A program made the translations under genes and the position numbers. From Planctomycetota bacterium (GTDB taxonomy: Bacteria > Planctomycetota > Phycisphaerae > Phycisphaerales > Zrk34), in assembly GCA_016125255.1 (NCBI GenBank), contig WGMD01000014.1:92467-156466 (forward strand): 64,000 bases of DNA, given 5' to 3'. The notes beneath the pieces were generated by a model that was not told where the DNA came from, did not search any database, and saw only the letters and a program-made list of their open reading frames with translations. How positions within the stretch are numbered: the first letter of the stretch is position 1; the number at the start of each line of letters is the position of its first letter. Of this stretch, positions 25,188-34,692 are shown piece by piece.

Positions 25188-26834
25188 TCAGTTTCGACAC
25201 AGCCGCAGGTAAACGAAGACGACCAGCGCGGCCAAGGCGAGGTTGCCGCTCCAGACCGTGAACATGCCGACGATCGGCGCCATCTTCTCCCATCCGATGA
25301 GGTTCTGCCCCGTCGAGATGAGCAGGAACGCCACGACCGTCGGCATGAAGCACCAGAAGAAGATCGCCAGCGGCGTCTGCTGCCGCAGAAGCATGCTCAT
25401 CACCGCGCCCAGCAGGAGCACGAGCAGACTGTTGACGGCGATGGCGGCGCGTTCGTGCAGTCGGCTGGTGATGTCGCGCAGCAGACTGTTGAGCTGGCGC
25501 GTGAGGATCATGCTCGACCGCTTGATGTCCGGCTGTTCGTGCGGCCTGGCCTTGCCCAGAAGCCCGTCGATCGACAGGGCGCGCAGCGGTTCGATGATCG
25601 GATTGTCCGTGCGCAACAGCGGCAGCGTCACTTCGCGCAGCAAGCTCGGTGCGGGCAGCGCCTGATCGATCACCTTGACGCGCTCGAGCACGAGGTTCAT
25701 CCGCGGCTCGCCGCTCACATCGTTGGGCACGACTTCGAGCGTCGCCGCCTCCGCTTCGAGCCGCTGCGTCGTCACGTCGCCGGCCCGCGCGCGGACCACC
25801 ACCTTGTCGTTCCCGCTGGCTTCGAGTCGCATCTTCCGCCCTGCCGGATCGCGCGGCGGGCCGGTGATGACGTAACGCTGACCCTGCGGGCTGGTCAGCT
25901 CCAGCTCGTGCTTGCCATCGACGAGCGCATCGTGCGCCTGCCGGAGAATCGCCTGATGACCGAGCGATTCGATGAGCCCCAGCTTCGCATCGCGCACGCC
26001 CCGGCTGCGCTCCGGCTCCTGCACCAGACGCTTCAGGCGCGGCAGCGAAAGAAACTTGGGCTTCTGCTCGAAGGGGCTTTCAATTTCCTGCGGCTCGATC
26101 GGCTGCCGCGCGACGGAAATGAGCGTCCCCGATTCGGGGTCGTTGATCGTTACATTCGTCAGCAGCATCGTCGCGTAGATGCGGTCCTGCGATTCATCAC
26201 GATACAGATCGACGACCGCACGCTCGGCGGTGTAGTCGGAGCGCAACGCGGAATGCTCATCGAGCCGGGCCACCGCCACGCCGTCGAGCACGAGCGTGTT
26301 GTACGGCTGAGGCCCGTCCTTGGGGCGATCGGCGATCGTGACATTGTCCTGCGCGTGATCGGCGTAGAGCACCAGCTTGCCGAGCTCGACGACTTCGCGG
26401 CGCTGAATCTGCCGGACGACGAGCTTGGCCACATCCTGCTCGATCTCCGCCGCGACAAGCCGCCAGAACCGCGGCACCACCCAGTTGCTCATCCAGAAAA
26501 GTCCGAGCGTCAGCACCAGGCCCAGCAGGACGACGGGGGTGAGCAGTTCGCGGTAGCTGACGCCGCTGGCGGCGCAGGCGTTGATCTCGTTGTCCTGCGC
26601 GAGGCGGAAGAAGACGAGCGTGCTGGCGAAGGCCGCGGCGAAGGGGAGGGCGAACGTGAGCATGCCCGGCATGGTGTAACAGATGACTTTGACGAGCTGC
26701 CAGGGATCGAGCAGACCTTCACTGATGGGCTTGACGGCGAAGCCGAAGCTCATGACGACGACCAGCACGCCCGCCGCCGCGACAAGCAGCTTCAGCAGAT
26801 CGCGCAGGATGTACCAGTAGAGCGTCAGGGGCAT
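25188..26834 (-). CDS. lptF: LptF/LptG family permease, long form
   Basis: A 548-residue second YjgP/YjgQ protein starting MPLTLYWYILRDLLKLLVAAAG. It keeps the helix bundle at both ends and a periplasmic region about 170 residues longer than its partner (roughly 140-400). Together the two should form the LPS-extraction permease, which implies a genuine outer membrane. The ATPase LptB is not nearby. Confidence 0.8.
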   Translation of the reverse strand: MPLTLYWYILRDLLKLLVAAAGVLVVVMSFGFAVKPISEGLLDPWQLVKVICYTMPGMLTFALPFAAAFASTLVFFRLAQDNEINACAASGVSYRELLTPVVLLGLVLTLGLFWMSNWVVPRFWRLVAAEIEQDVAKLVVRQIQRREVVELGKLVLYADHAQDNVTIADRPKDGPQPYNTLVLDGVAVARLDEHSALRSDYTAERAVVDLYRDESQDRIYATMLLTNVTINDPESGTLISVARQPIEPQEIESPFEQKPKFLSLPRLKRLVQEPERSRGVRDAKLGLIESLGHQAILRQAHDALVDGKHELELTSPQGQRYVITGPPRDPAGRKMRLEASGNDKVVVRARAGDVTTQRLEAEAATLEVVPNDVSGEPRMNLVLERVKVIDQALPAPSLLREVTLPLLRTDNPIIEPLRALSIDGLLGKARPHEQPDIKRSSMILTRQLNSLLRDITSRLHERAAIAVNSLLVLLLGAVMSMLLRQQTPLAIFFWCFMPTVVAFLLISTGQNLIGWEKMAPIVGMFTVWSGNLALAALVVFVYLRLCRN

Positions 26835-26875
26835 AGGGCGTCATGGTATGTCGGCGCGGGGATCGGACCAAGAGG

Positions 26876-26990
26876 CAATGACCAATGACCAAGCACCAAT
26901 GACCAAGGGAATGCTCAAATGCCCAATGTCAAAATGAAAGGCCGCAGGCCGTTCCTTCCTTGGTCATTGGGATTTGGTCATTGGTCATTT
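26876..26990. repeat. CAATGACCAATGACC palindromic element, copy 2
   Basis: Closely matches 20652-20757, including the middle block GTCAAAATGAAAGGCCGCAG, with opposed CAATGACCAATGACC and TTGGTCATTGGTCATT ends. It fills the gap between the Lpt gene and a cyclophilin gene. Confidence 0.85.
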
Positions 26991-26995
26991 CGCCC

Positions 26996-27511
26996 TCACG
27001 CGCTGGTCTGCTCGTTCCATTCCTCCGTGCAGTGGAGGATCATCGGCGGGTCCATCGGCGTGCCGAGTTCGGGGTAGATGAGCGGGACGGCGGCGAGGCG
27101 GTCGATGATGTCGATGCCTTCGATGACTTTGCCAAAGGCGGTGTACTGGCCGTCGAGGTGCTGGCAGTTGTCGCGGGAGAGGCAGATGAAAAACTGCGAG
27201 CCGGCCGAGTCGGGATTGTTCGTGCGGGCCATCGAGACGGTGCCCTTCTCATGGGGCAGGTCGTTGAACTCGGCGTTGACGGTGTAGCCGGGTCCGCCGG
27301 TGCCGTCGCCGTGCGGGCAGCCGGCCTGAACGATGAAGTCGGGAATGACGCGGTGGAAGGTCAGGCCGTCGTAGAACCCGTTATGCACAAGCTGCTGAAA
27401 GTTTTCAGCGGTGCGCGGAGCGATGTCGGGGCGAAGCTCGATGATGAAGGCGCCTTCGGTGGTGTCGACGCGGATGCGATGGCGCGGCGGACAGGTCGAT
27501 TCGTCGCTCAT
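26996..27511 (-). CDS. ppiB: Cyclophilin-type peptidyl-prolyl isomerase (cytoplasmic)
   Basis: A 171-residue single-domain cyclophilin: YDGLTFHRVIPDFIVQAGCPHGDGTGGPGY, GTVSMARTNNPDSAGSQFFICL and LDGQYTAFGKVIEGIDIID contain the active-site Arg, Phe and Gln. It has no signal peptide when started at ATG 27511. It assists proline isomerisation in protein folding. A longer upstream frame is not supported. Confidence 0.9.
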   Translation of the reverse strand: MSDESTCPPRHRIRVDTTEGAFIIELRPDIAPRTAENFQQLVHNGFYDGLTFHRVIPDFIVQAGCPHGDGTGGPGYTVNAEFNDLPHEKGTVSMARTNNPDSAGSQFFICLSRDNCQHLDGQYTAFGKVIEGIDIIDRLAAVPLIYPELGTPMDPPMILHCTEEWNEQTSA

Positions 27512-27651
27512 GGCAGGACTCCTTGGGGCATGGGGGACGATACGCGCGACCGGGGCGGCGAGCAACCGGGCGATGTTGCGTCCATGCAACACGGAGGCCG
27601 CCGAAGTGTCGTTCTGTGACAACAGTGAGGCGTGCATGCAACATGCCGACT

Positions 27652-27682
27652 TTGACAAAAGGCCCGATTTTACAGGCATAAA
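27652..27682 (+). promoter_or_regulatory. Possible promoter for the secreted protein gene at 27862
   Basis: TTGACA at 27652-27657 and CATAAA at 27677-27682 are spaced 19 bases, longer than ideal. The 350-base gap 27512-27861 otherwise shows no gene or clear repeat. Confidence 0.3.
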
Positions 27683-27861
27683 CCGCATCTTCGTTAAAGT
27701 CGGCGCTCTGGCATCGCATTTGCCTTCCATCTTTGCGTCGTCCGGCTCCGCGATCGGCGGGTGTGACGCACACGCCTTCGATCGGCGGGACCACGAAAAG
27801 TTCGGCTGTACCAAGATCGCCGCGCCCAGATCGCCGCGCGACGCTGGAAAGGATGGACGCC

Positions 27862-28545
27862 ATGAAAACCGCTCGCACCATGATCACGACCGCCGGCCTG
27901 GCCCTGACCCTCTCCGCCGGCGCCTTCGCGCAGAACGCCCCTTACACCCAGTCGCACAACCTTCAGCTCACCGCCAATCAGGCCCAGCTCATCACCGCCG
28001 CCCGGCTTCATCCGGAAGTCGAAGTCTCGCGCGAGCTGCACGAACAGCCGGTCTGGCCGTGGATGGCCAAGGTCGTCATCGGCGGGGCGACCGTCCAGAC
28101 GCAGAACACCAACACCTTCTTCGGTGGCACGCAGCGACAGTTCACCACCGGCGGCACGATCCTGCACACATGGATCGACCCGCTTCAGAAAATCGACGGC
28201 AACAACGGCCTGGACTCCGACCATTCGCTCGTCCGCGCCCAGCGCCTGCACTTGCAGCTCATGGGCGTGACCACGACTGACCTGGCCGTCATCAAGAACA
28301 GCTCCGTCGCTTCGCAGCCCCGCGGCGCGATCGCCAATCATGCCCAGCTCATCATTCCCCCGCAGCACGAGAGCAACGAAACCGGCGAGGCGCAGGTCTA
28401 CAACCTCAACTTCGCCCAGCCCACGTCCGGCCCGAGCCGCATGTATGTCCCCAAGCAGGACAAGGCCGCCAAACCCCAGCAGAACATCCCGTCGGTCCCC
28501 CGGCAGACCGACGCGCCCGAAAAGTCGGTCGCCAGCGCGGAATGA
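27862..28545 (+). CDS. Secreted protein of unknown function
   Basis: A 227-residue protein with a signal peptide (MKTARTMITTAGLALTLSAGAFAQ). The mature part contains NTFFGGTQRQFTTGGTILHTWIDPLQKIDGNNG and a Pro/Gln/Lys-rich tail. I do not recognise the family; the N-terminal part could be beta-rich. GGAAAGGA precedes the start; ATG 27853 is an alternative. It ends just before a clear Rho-independent terminator, so it is a single-gene unit. Confidence 0.7.
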   Translation: MKTARTMITTAGLALTLSAGAFAQNAPYTQSHNLQLTANQAQLITAARLHPEVEVSRELHEQPVWPWMAKVVIGGATVQTQNTNTFFGGTQRQFTTGGTILHTWIDPLQKIDGNNGLDSDHSLVRAQRLHLQLMGVTTTDLAVIKNSSVASQPRGAIANHAQLIIPPQHESNETGEAQVYNLNFAQPTSGPSRMYVPKQDKAAKPQQNIPSVPRQTDAPEKSVASAE

Positions 28546-28575
28546 GCGATCGCGAAAATCCACCCTGCCCCCTGA

Positions 28576-28617
28576 TCGAGCGAGGTCCGGTGCGTATGCC
28601 CGGCCTCGCTTTTTTTG
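28576..28617 (+). terminator. Rho-independent terminator
   Basis: AGCGAGGTCCGG pairs with CCCGGCCTCGCT around an 8-base loop, followed by a run of seven T. It terminates the secreted protein gene. Confidence 0.85.
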
Positions 28618-28647
28618 TGCGGTTGCAATAAATATGTAGCCACGCAT

Positions 28648-28797
28648 CTTAACGAGCCGCGCGCGTCAGCAAGCGGTCGAGCCCGCATCCAATCGCGTTC
28701 CTTGACCGCTCCCTCACGGTCGCGGCTCGTTGGGAACGCTATTTGATTTGTGAAACCGCTCTAGTGCGGAACGGGGAGTGCGGCGTGGGGAGTAAAA
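28648..28797. repeat. Composite repeat: AACGAGCCGCG inverted pair plus GGGGAGTGCGG block
   Basis: AACGAGCCGCG (28650-28660) and CGCGGCTCGTT (28724-28734) are inverted, with inner GCGGTC/GACCGC matches. GGGGAGTGCGGCGTGGGGAG (from about 28774) is the ACTCCGCA family in opposite orientation. No gene is seen in 28546-28829. Confidence 0.6.
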
Positions 28798-28829
28798 GGC
28801 AGCGCGATAGGTCGCCGCGCTTCCAGATT

Positions 28830-29906
28830 TCAGCGATCGGAGGGAATGGTCACCGGCTTGTACGCGTGATCGCGTTTGCGGATCACCGTGACCTTGACCA
28901 TCTTGTCGGGTTCGCCGCCCTCTCCCGGGGAGATGCGGTTGAGTTTGCTGAGCACGTCCATGCCTTCGATGACCCGGCCGAAGACGGTGTGTTTGCCGTT
29001 GAGGTGGCCGGTGGGGACGAAGGTCAGGAAGAACTGCGACCCGCCGGTGTCGCGGCCGGCGTGCGCCATGCTCAGCGACCCGCGGAAGTGCATGCGTGCG
29101 TTGGGCGCGTAGCATTCGCACTTGATGGCGTAGCCGGGCCCGCCGGCGCCGGTGCCGGTCGGGTCGCCGCCCTGGGCCATGAACCCGGCGAGCACGCGGT
29201 GGAACGGCACGCCGTCGTAGAACCCCTTTTCGACGAGACTGATGAAGTTGGCGACCGAGTTGGGCGCTTCGTTCTCGAACAGCTCCAGCACGATGTCGCC
29301 CTTGCTCGTGGTCATCTTCACGCGGGGTAAATCATCCGCCTTCGCCTCCGCTTCGCGCAGGGCCTTTTCCCGCGCCCACAGTTCCCTGTACTTGGGTATC
29401 TGCGGGGCGAACTCGGCGACGCCTTCGCCGGCCGCGCCCGCCTTCTGAGCCAGATCGAAATACTTCTGGGCGGCGTCAAAGTCATTGGTGCAGAACGCCG
29501 CCACGCCCGCCGGCTCGTACACCGCCGGGTCGGCATAGTTGTTGTCGATCATCAACTTCGTCACCGAAGCCGCCTCTTCGTAAGCGTCATGCCCGATCAG
29601 GTCGCGCACGACGATCATCATGAACTTCGTGACGTCGGCGTCCTTGTTCGGCGCCGCCTTGTACGCAGCGATCGCGGCGCGTTCGAGTTCGGGCAGAAAC
29701 TTCTCGATTTTGGCGATGTTCTCGTTGTACTGTTCAAAAAGCGCGCGACGCCTGGCCGTGTCGGCGGCGGCGTACGCCTGCTGCATCTGCTGGAGTTGGG
29801 TGGTGATTTCGACGAACTGTTTGTAGAGCGTGGGGAAGTCCGCGGCTTGGGCGGCGGAGGCGAGGGAGGCGATGACGAGGCCGCACGCAATGAGTCGAAC
29901 GCGCAT
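28830..29906 (-). CDS. Secreted cyclophilin-type peptidyl-prolyl isomerase with helical N-terminal domain
   Basis: A 358-residue protein with a signal peptide ([17 protein letters not shown]), about 150 residues of helical, TPR-like sequence ([35 protein letters not shown]), then a cyclophilin domain (residues about 190-350) with [30 protein letters not shown] and [13 protein letters not shown]. It probably acts in the periplasm on secreted proteins. ATG 29906 has GGAGA at good distance. Confidence 0.85.
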   Translation of the reverse strand: MRVRLIACGLVIASLASAAQAADFPTLYKQFVEITTQLQQMQQAYAAADTARRRALFEQYNENIAKIEKFLPELERAAIAAYKAAPNKDADVTKFMMIVVRDLIGHDAYEEAASVTKLMIDNNYADPAVYEPAGVAAFCTNDFDAAQKYFDLAQKAGAAGEGVAEFAPQIPKYRELWAREKALREAEAKADDLPRVKMTTSKGDIVLELFENEAPNSVANFISLVEKGFYDGVPFHRVLAGFMAQGGDPTGTGAGGPGYAIKCECYAPNARMHFRGSLSMAHAGRDTGGSQFFLTFVPTGHLNGKHTVFGRVIEGMDVLSKLNRISPGEGGEPDKMVKVTVIRKRDHAYKPVTIPSDR

Positions 29907-29953
29907 GAGCAATGTCTCCATGGGCGAAGGGGGAGTCCCAAAGTGTAGGCGGC

Positions 29954-30445
29954 TCATCGCGACAGCCGCTCGAAGGTCGCGAAGGTGAAGTCCTGCGCGT
30001 GTCGTTCGTCAGCGGGATGATGGTCGCGATGCGTGATGCGCCATTCGGTCAGCGGCAGCGGCGGGAAGAACGCGTCGCCGTCGAAGTTTGCGTGAATCAG
30101 CGTCAGATACACGCGCTGCGCCCGCGGGAGCGCCACCTTGTAGATCTCCGCCCCGCCGACGATGAAGACTTCCGCTTCATCGCGCACGAGATCGAGCGCT
30201 GCGTCGAGCGTGCTGACCGCTTCGACGCCCGCGGGATGAAAATCATCGCGGCGGGTGAGCACGATGTTGCGCCGCTTGGGGAGCGGGAAGCCGACGGAGT
30301 CATAGGTCTTGCGACCCATGATGACGGTGTGTCCGCTGGTGAGCTGCTTGAAGAACTTGAGGTCATCGGGCAAATGCCAGGGCAACTGGCCTTCGCGCCC
30401 GATCACGCGATTTTCGCTCATCGCCGCCACGAGACTGATGATCAT
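29954..30445 (-). CDS. folA: Dihydrofolate reductase
   Basis: A 163-residue enzyme regenerating tetrahydrofolate: [50 protein letters not shown] carries the substrate-site Asp and NADPH loop, and [15 protein letters not shown] the second glycine motif. It follows thyA, which consumes the folate cofactor it regenerates. ATG 30445 gives the standard N-terminus. Confidence 0.95.
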   Translation of the reverse strand: MIISLVAAMSENRVIGREGQLPWHLPDDLKFFKQLTSGHTVIMGRKTYDSVGFPLPKRRNIVLTRRDDFHPAGVEAVSTLDAALDLVRDEAEVFIVGGAEIYKVALPRAQRVYLTLIHANFDGDAFFPPLPLTEWRITHRDHHPADERHAQDFTFATFERLSR

Positions 30446-30462
30446 GTTCGCTCCGAGGGGCG

Positions 30463-30477
30463 TGCTAAGCCGCAAGC
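30463..30477. repeat. Short AGCCGC-AA-GCGGCT palindrome
   Basis: TAAGCCGCAAGCGGCT between thyA and folA; related to 5454-5468 and 40241-40256. Confidence 0.6.
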
Positions 30478-30490
30478 GGCTGAGGAGGAA

Positions 30491-31288
30491 TCACACCGCG
30501 ACCGGCGCGGGGATGGCCGGGTGCGGCTCGTAGTTTTCGAGGGTGAAGTCTTCGTATTTGAAGTCGAAGAGGGACTTCACATTCGGGTTGAGCTTCATCG
30601 TCGGCAGGGGTCGGGGCGTGCGGGAAAGCTGCTCGCGGACCTGTTCGTGGTGGTTGTCGTAGATGTGCACATCGCCGAAGGTATGCACGAAGTCGCCGAG
30701 TCGAAGGCCTGTGACCTGCGCGAGCATCATGGTGAGCAGCGCATACGAGGCGATGTTGAACGGCACGCCGAGGAACAGGTCGGCGGAGCGCTGATAGAGC
30801 TGACACGAGAGCCGGCCCTCGGCGACGTAGAACTGAAAGAGCGTATGACACGGGGCCAGCGCCATGCGGGGAATGTCCGCCACGTTCCATGCACTGACGA
30901 TCAATCGGCGCGAATCGGGATTGCTCTTCAGGTCGCGGACAAGCTGACTGATCTGGTCGATGTGACCCCCGTCCGGCGCGGGCCAGCTTCGCCATTGATA
31001 TCCGTAGATCGGGCCGAGGTCGCCCGTGTCGGGGTCCGCCCATTCGTTCCAGATGCGCACGCCTGCGTCCTGAAGCGGGCGGACATTGGTTTCGCCGCGG
31101 AGGAACCAGAGCAGTTCGTGGATGACGGACTTGGTGTGGATCTTCTTGGTGGTGACGAGCGGGAAGCCGGCGGCAAGGTCGAAGCGCATCTGGTGGCCGA
31201 AGCAGCTTCGCGTGCCGGTGCCGGTGCGGTCGCTTTTGGGCGAGCCGTGCGTGAAAACGTGTCGGAGCAGGTCGAGGTAGGCCTTCAT
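30491..31288 (-). CDS. thyA: Thymidylate synthase
   Basis: A 265-residue ThyA that methylates dUMP with methylene-tetrahydrofolate. [42 protein letters not shown] holds the catalytic Cys and the nucleotide-binding RRS region; KTIHTKSV and [18 protein letters not shown] are at the N-terminus. It is upstream of folA by about 45 bases. Starting at ATG 31288 avoids translating the GACTTAAGTC palindrome upstream. Confidence 0.96.
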   Translation of the reverse strand: MKAYLDLLRHVFTHGSPKSDRTGTGTRSCFGHQMRFDLAAGFPLVTTKKIHTKSVIHELLWFLRGETNVRPLQDAGVRIWNEWADPDTGDLGPIYGYQWRSWPAPDGGHIDQISQLVRDLKSNPDSRRLIVSAWNVADIPRMALAPCHTLFQFYVAEGRLSCQLYQRSADLFLGVPFNIASYALLTMMLAQVTGLRLGDFVHTFGDVHIYDNHHEQVREQLSRTPRPLPTMKLNPNVKSLFDFKYEDFTLENYEPHPAIPAPVAV

Positions 31289-31308
31289 GGGAGCATCATA
31301 CTCGGTGA

Positions 31309-31333
31309 GGCGGGGGGACTTAAGTCCCCCGCC
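31309..31333. repeat. GACTTAAGTC-centred palindrome, copy 2
   Basis: Six G, the core GACTTAAGTC and five C flanked by GGC and GCC. It lies between thyA and the small membrane protein gene. Confidence 0.9.
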
Positions 31334-31337
31334 GCGG

Positions 31338-31688
31338 TCAGCGCGGCGTGTGGACATAAAGGACGAGGAGCATGATCCACAGTCGCATCCCGAAGAAATA
31401 AACCGCGAGGGCGCCAAAAAATATCCACGAAAAAACAAGAATTTTTCGGTGCCTTCCGCCCACGGAATAGGCAAGAAAAGTCGCCGGCGGCCCGACGATC
31501 AGCAGGCCGACGAGCGGGTAAAACGCCGGCCGATGCGCCAGCGCCCAAAGGGCCTGCCAAAGCGTGCCGGTGCGCGGCGGATCGGTCGGATCGAGGACGA
31601 GGCAGGCCAATAACGCCGTTTGCAGCCCCATAACGGCCCAAACGGCCTTGCGGGCCAGCGATTTCTGGTGTTTGCGCATGCGTGCCAT
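31338..31688 (-). CDS. Small inner-membrane protein of unknown function
   Basis: A 116-residue protein with about three helices ([68 protein letters not shown]) after a basic N-terminus [14 protein letters not shown]. The family is not recognised. Base use is ordinary. ATG 31679 is an alternative start. Confidence 0.5.
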   Translation of the reverse strand: MARMRKHQKSLARKAVWAVMGLQTALLACLVLDPTDPPRTGTLWQALWALAHRPAFYPLVGLLIVGPPATFLAYSVGGRHRKILVFSWIFFGALAVYFFGMRLWIMLLVLYVHTPR

Positions 31689-31920
31689 GGCCAGATGATA
31701 CCGCCGAACCACTTCGCCGACGCCTGAGGGTGGCCTGCCAAAAAATGCCGGAAAAACAGGCATTTAAGATGCCGCGCCGCGTGTGTGAGCAAGGGGTGAA
31801 TTCCATCTTTTTACTTGTATTCACCGATCGGTCCCGTTAACCTCAAATGCTGGCGCCCGGCCTTCGAGAAAGGGTCGGAATGAGAACGGTCCCCTGTATG
31901 CATCCGCAAGGAGATGAAAC

Positions 31921-32604
31921 ATGTTGTCTGCTACCCGGAAGATGATGAGCTTGGTGATCGCCGCGGCAGTGTTCTCCGGCGCGTCCAGCGCGCGGGCGGC
32001 TCAGATGTTGATTTTCGACATGAACGATATCACGACGACGACGACCAGCGTGACCGCGGAAAACGTCGTGGGCACGCCCACGCTCACGCTCGCCGGTGGC
32101 AGTCTCGTGTCCGGTGGAGCCACCGGCACTTCCTATCTCGACACCGCGGCCGTCAATCATTCCGCCGGCAAGGCGGCGGGATGGAGCAGCGGCGTCAACG
32201 ATGCGCCGACCAATGAGTTCACGTTGGTCTACAGTTCGATCGGCTGGTCCGATTACACCATCCGCTTTGATTACCGCTCGACTAGCACCGGTTCGCCCAC
32301 GCTGACGCTCGAGTACAAGGTCGGGGCCGGGTCGTTCACCAATCTGGACACGATCACCCTGACGCAGGACAGCACGTTCCACGCCTACAGCAAGGACCTG
32401 AGCGCCATCAGCGCCATCGAGAACGTGTTCCCCAACATCACGATTCACGGTGTCTGGACAGCCGGCACCAGTGGCGGCACGTCGCAGATCGACAACCTCG
32501 AACTTTTCGGCACCGCCGTGACCCCCATCCCCACCCCCGCCGCGTTGCCGGCCGGGCTCGTGCTGATGAGCGGGTTCATGATGCGTCGCAAAAACCGGGC
32601 GTGA
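31921..32604 (+). CDS. PEP-CTERM-like secreted protein
   Basis: A 227-residue protein with a signal peptide (MSLVIAAAVFSGASSARAAQ), a beta-sandwich-like body (YTIRFDYRSTSTGSPTLTLEYKVGAGSF), and the tail [14 protein letters not shown], hydrophobic stretch, RRKNRA. AAGGAG precedes the start by eight bases, and a strong terminator follows, so it is transcribed alone. It should be sorted to the surface or envelope. Confidence 0.85.
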   Translation: MLSATRKMMSLVIAAAVFSGASSARAAQMLIFDMNDITTTTTSVTAENVVGTPTLTLAGGSLVSGGATGTSYLDTAAVNHSAGKAAGWSSGVNDAPTNEFTLVYSSIGWSDYTIRFDYRSTSTGSPTLTLEYKVGAGSFTNLDTITLTQDSTFHAYSKDLSAISAIENVFPNITIHGVWTAGTSGGTSQIDNLELFGTAVTPIPTPAALPAGLVLMSGFMMRRKNRA

Positions 32605-32650
32605 GTGAGAAGGAATTAAGGCGCCGACTTCACTCTGGCGTAAGCCCGAT

Positions 32651-32680
32651 CACCCCGACTCATCGAGTCGGGGTTTTTTA
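32651..32680 (+). terminator. Rho-independent terminator
   Basis: CCCCGACTC and GAGTCGGGG pair around ATC, followed by six T. It ends the PEP-CTERM gene. Confidence 0.9.
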
Positions 32681-32709
32681 TTGGTGCGCCCGCCCTTTGA
32701 CATCACCGA

Positions 32710-32734
32710 GGCGGGGGGACTTAAGTCGCCCCGC
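32710..32734. repeat. GACTTAAGTC-centred palindrome, copy 3 (imperfect)
   Basis: Six G, the core GACTTAAGTC and GCCCCGC, with one arm mismatch. It lies between the terminator and the kinase gene. Confidence 0.85.
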
Positions 32735-32821
32735 TTTTGCCTGTGACCGTTGATCGCGATACATTGCCTTGTCCCGCCGAACGTGGAGCGTGCTTTGCCG
32801 GCTGAATCGTTCAACGACGTG

Positions 32822-34549
32822 ATGGTCGATCGGATCGACGACATCCGCTGCGCCAAATGCGGGCAGTCGGTCAAACTCGACAACGTCAAGCCGCTTTCAT
32901 CGATGACCTGTCCTGGCTGCGGGGCGACCATTGCCGTGCCCGGCAAGATCGGGCAGTTCATGCTGACGCGGCTCATGGGCGCCGGCGCAATGGGCGCGGT
33001 CTTTGAAGCGACCGACACGACGCTTGGCCGGCGCGTCGCCGTCAAGGTCATGCGACGCCAGCAGGGTGACGACGATCAGAAGGCGATGGTCAACTTCCTC
33101 TCCGAAGCCCGCGCCCTGGCGGCGGTCAACCATCGCAACGTCGTGCAGGTGCACACCATCGGTCAGCACCGCGGACAACCGTACATCGTGATGGAACTGG
33201 TCAACGGACCCACGCAGCTTGAGCCGATCGTTTTGCGGCGCGAGCCGATGGACGAAAAGCGCGTGCTCGAAATCGGCAAGGACGTGGCCGAGGGACTCGC
33301 CGTCGCCGCCCGGCTCAAGCTCATTCACGGCGACATCAAGCCGGGCAACATCCTGCTCGCCGCCGACGGAACCGCGAAGGTCGTGGACTTCGGCCTCGTC
33401 CGCCGGGCCGGTAAGAGCGACGACGAGCCCGTCTGGGGGACGCCCTACTACATCGCCCCCGAGCGCGTGCGCGGCGAGCCGCCGAGCATGCGCACCGATA
33501 TCTTCAGCTTGGGCGCGACGCTCTGGCATCTGCTCGTCGGCTCTCCGCCGTTCACCGGCTCGACCGTCAAGGAGGTCATCGCCGCACGCATGGCCGGCGA
33601 AGCGCCGAACCTGCTCGACGCCCGCGACGATGTGAACAAGGCGACGGCCCATGTGATCGGCCGCATGATCGCCCTCGATCCATCGAAGCGCTACGAAGAC
33701 TACGCCACCGTCATCGACCGGCTCGACAATGCGCTCAAGGCCCTCGAAGCCCGCACGATCGAGCGCCAGTCGCGCCCGTCGATTCAGCCCGCCCGACGCG
33801 TCGACAAGGCCAAGTCCGGCACCGTCAAATCCGCCAAGCGCCCCGGCAAAAAAAAATCGTCGGGCCTGCAACTGATCATCTTCGCCGCCATCATCGTCCT
33901 GCTGCTCGGGCTCATCGGCTCCATGGTCTGGTTCGCCAATCGACAGGCCGATCAATCCGGCGCCGACCAACCGCAGGACACCGGCCGCATCGACGAAGAC
34001 TTCAACGGCCCGGCGCTCGGGGCCGGTTGGACCGCCGTCGGCGGTGGCTCGTTCGACAAGTCCGGGCATTACGTGCTGGCGGTCGACAAGGCGAACCCCG
34101 GCCCGGTCGGGCTCAGCCGATCGCTCCCCGACGGCAAGGTGACTTGCGATGTGAAGCTCAATCCGATCCTCGGACGCGGGGGAAATATGTCGATCGCGAT
34201 CGACGCCCCCGACGGCGGGGGCCTGCGGCTGACCTTATCGCATAACGCCAGTCTCAAGCCGGTGTTGAGCGGCGAGGTGCGGGACGGGGCGACGGTGGTC
34301 AAAACCGCCGTGGCGGAGCTGCCGTACGAACCGGAGGCGATGAGTCTGCGTATTGAGTGGACTCAGCAATTCCACGAGTGGTTCGTGCGTTATCGGCTGG
34401 GTCCGACGGATCCGTTCGAGCAGCACCCGCTGGGGCGGGTCACGGTGTCCGAATCGGGCGATCAAGCCCGGACGCTGCGGATGGAGCTGAGCGGGTCGGG
34501 GGGCGGTCGAATGACGGTCGGTTTGGACGCCGTTCGGATCGAACCGTGA
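32822..34549 (+). CDS. Membrane Ser/Thr protein kinase with zinc-ribbon N-terminus and extracellular beta domain
   Basis: A 575-residue Hanks-type kinase. It starts with a C-X2-C...C-X2-C zinc ribbon (IRCAKCGQ, MTCPGCGA). The kinase domain has VAVKVMRR (ATP Lys), HGDIKPGN (catalytic Asp, with HGD instead of HRD) and VDFGLVRR. A basic linker, one helix (LIIFAAIIVLLLGLIGSMVWF) and a C-terminal region of about 180 residues of jelly-roll-like sequence (IDEDFNGPALGAGWTAVG) follow. It likely senses an external signal. The start is uncertain: GTG 32783 and TTG 32750 are in frame. Confidence 0.85.
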   Translation: MVDRIDDIRCAKCGQSVKLDNVKPLSSMTCPGCGATIAVPGKIGQFMLTRLMGAGAMGAVFEATDTTLGRRVAVKVMRRQQGDDDQKAMVNFLSEARALAAVNHRNVVQVHTIGQHRGQPYIVMELVNGPTQLEPIVLRREPMDEKRVLEIGKDVAEGLAVAARLKLIHGDIKPGNILLAADGTAKVVDFGLVRRAGKSDDEPVWGTPYYIAPERVRGEPPSMRTDIFSLGATLWHLLVGSPPFTGSTVKEVIAARMAGEAPNLLDARDDVNKATAHVIGRMIALDPSKRYEDYATVIDRLDNALKALEARTIERQSRPSIQPARRVDKAKSGTVKSAKRPGKKKSSGLQLIIFAAIIVLLLGLIGSMVWFANRQADQSGADQPQDTGRIDEDFNGPALGAGWTAVGGGSFDKSGHYVLAVDKANPGPVGLSRSLPDGKVTCDVKLNPILGRGGNMSIAIDAPDGGGLRLTLSHNASLKPVLSGEVRDGATVVKTAVAELPYEPEAMSLRIEWTQQFHEWFVRYRLGPTDPFEQHPLGRVTVSESGDQARTLRMELSGSGGGRMTVGLDAVRIEP

Positions 34550-34573
34550 TCTCTTAGTCTCGCTTCAAAAATA

Positions 34574-34602
34574 TTGCACTTGGCCGATCGCACCACTATG
34601 AT
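34574..34602 (+). promoter_or_regulatory. Probable sigma-70 promoter of the ROK gene
   Basis: TTGCAC (34574-34579) and TATGAT (34597-34602) are separated by 17 bases, about 90 bases before the ROK start. Confidence 0.6.
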
Positions 34603-34692
34603 TTTTCCAGTACCCCCACAACACGGCGGCGTGAAAAGGGATCAGGGCTCCGCGTGCGGCGGCGATTGATGTCCAGTCACCCTTTTGGCGGC

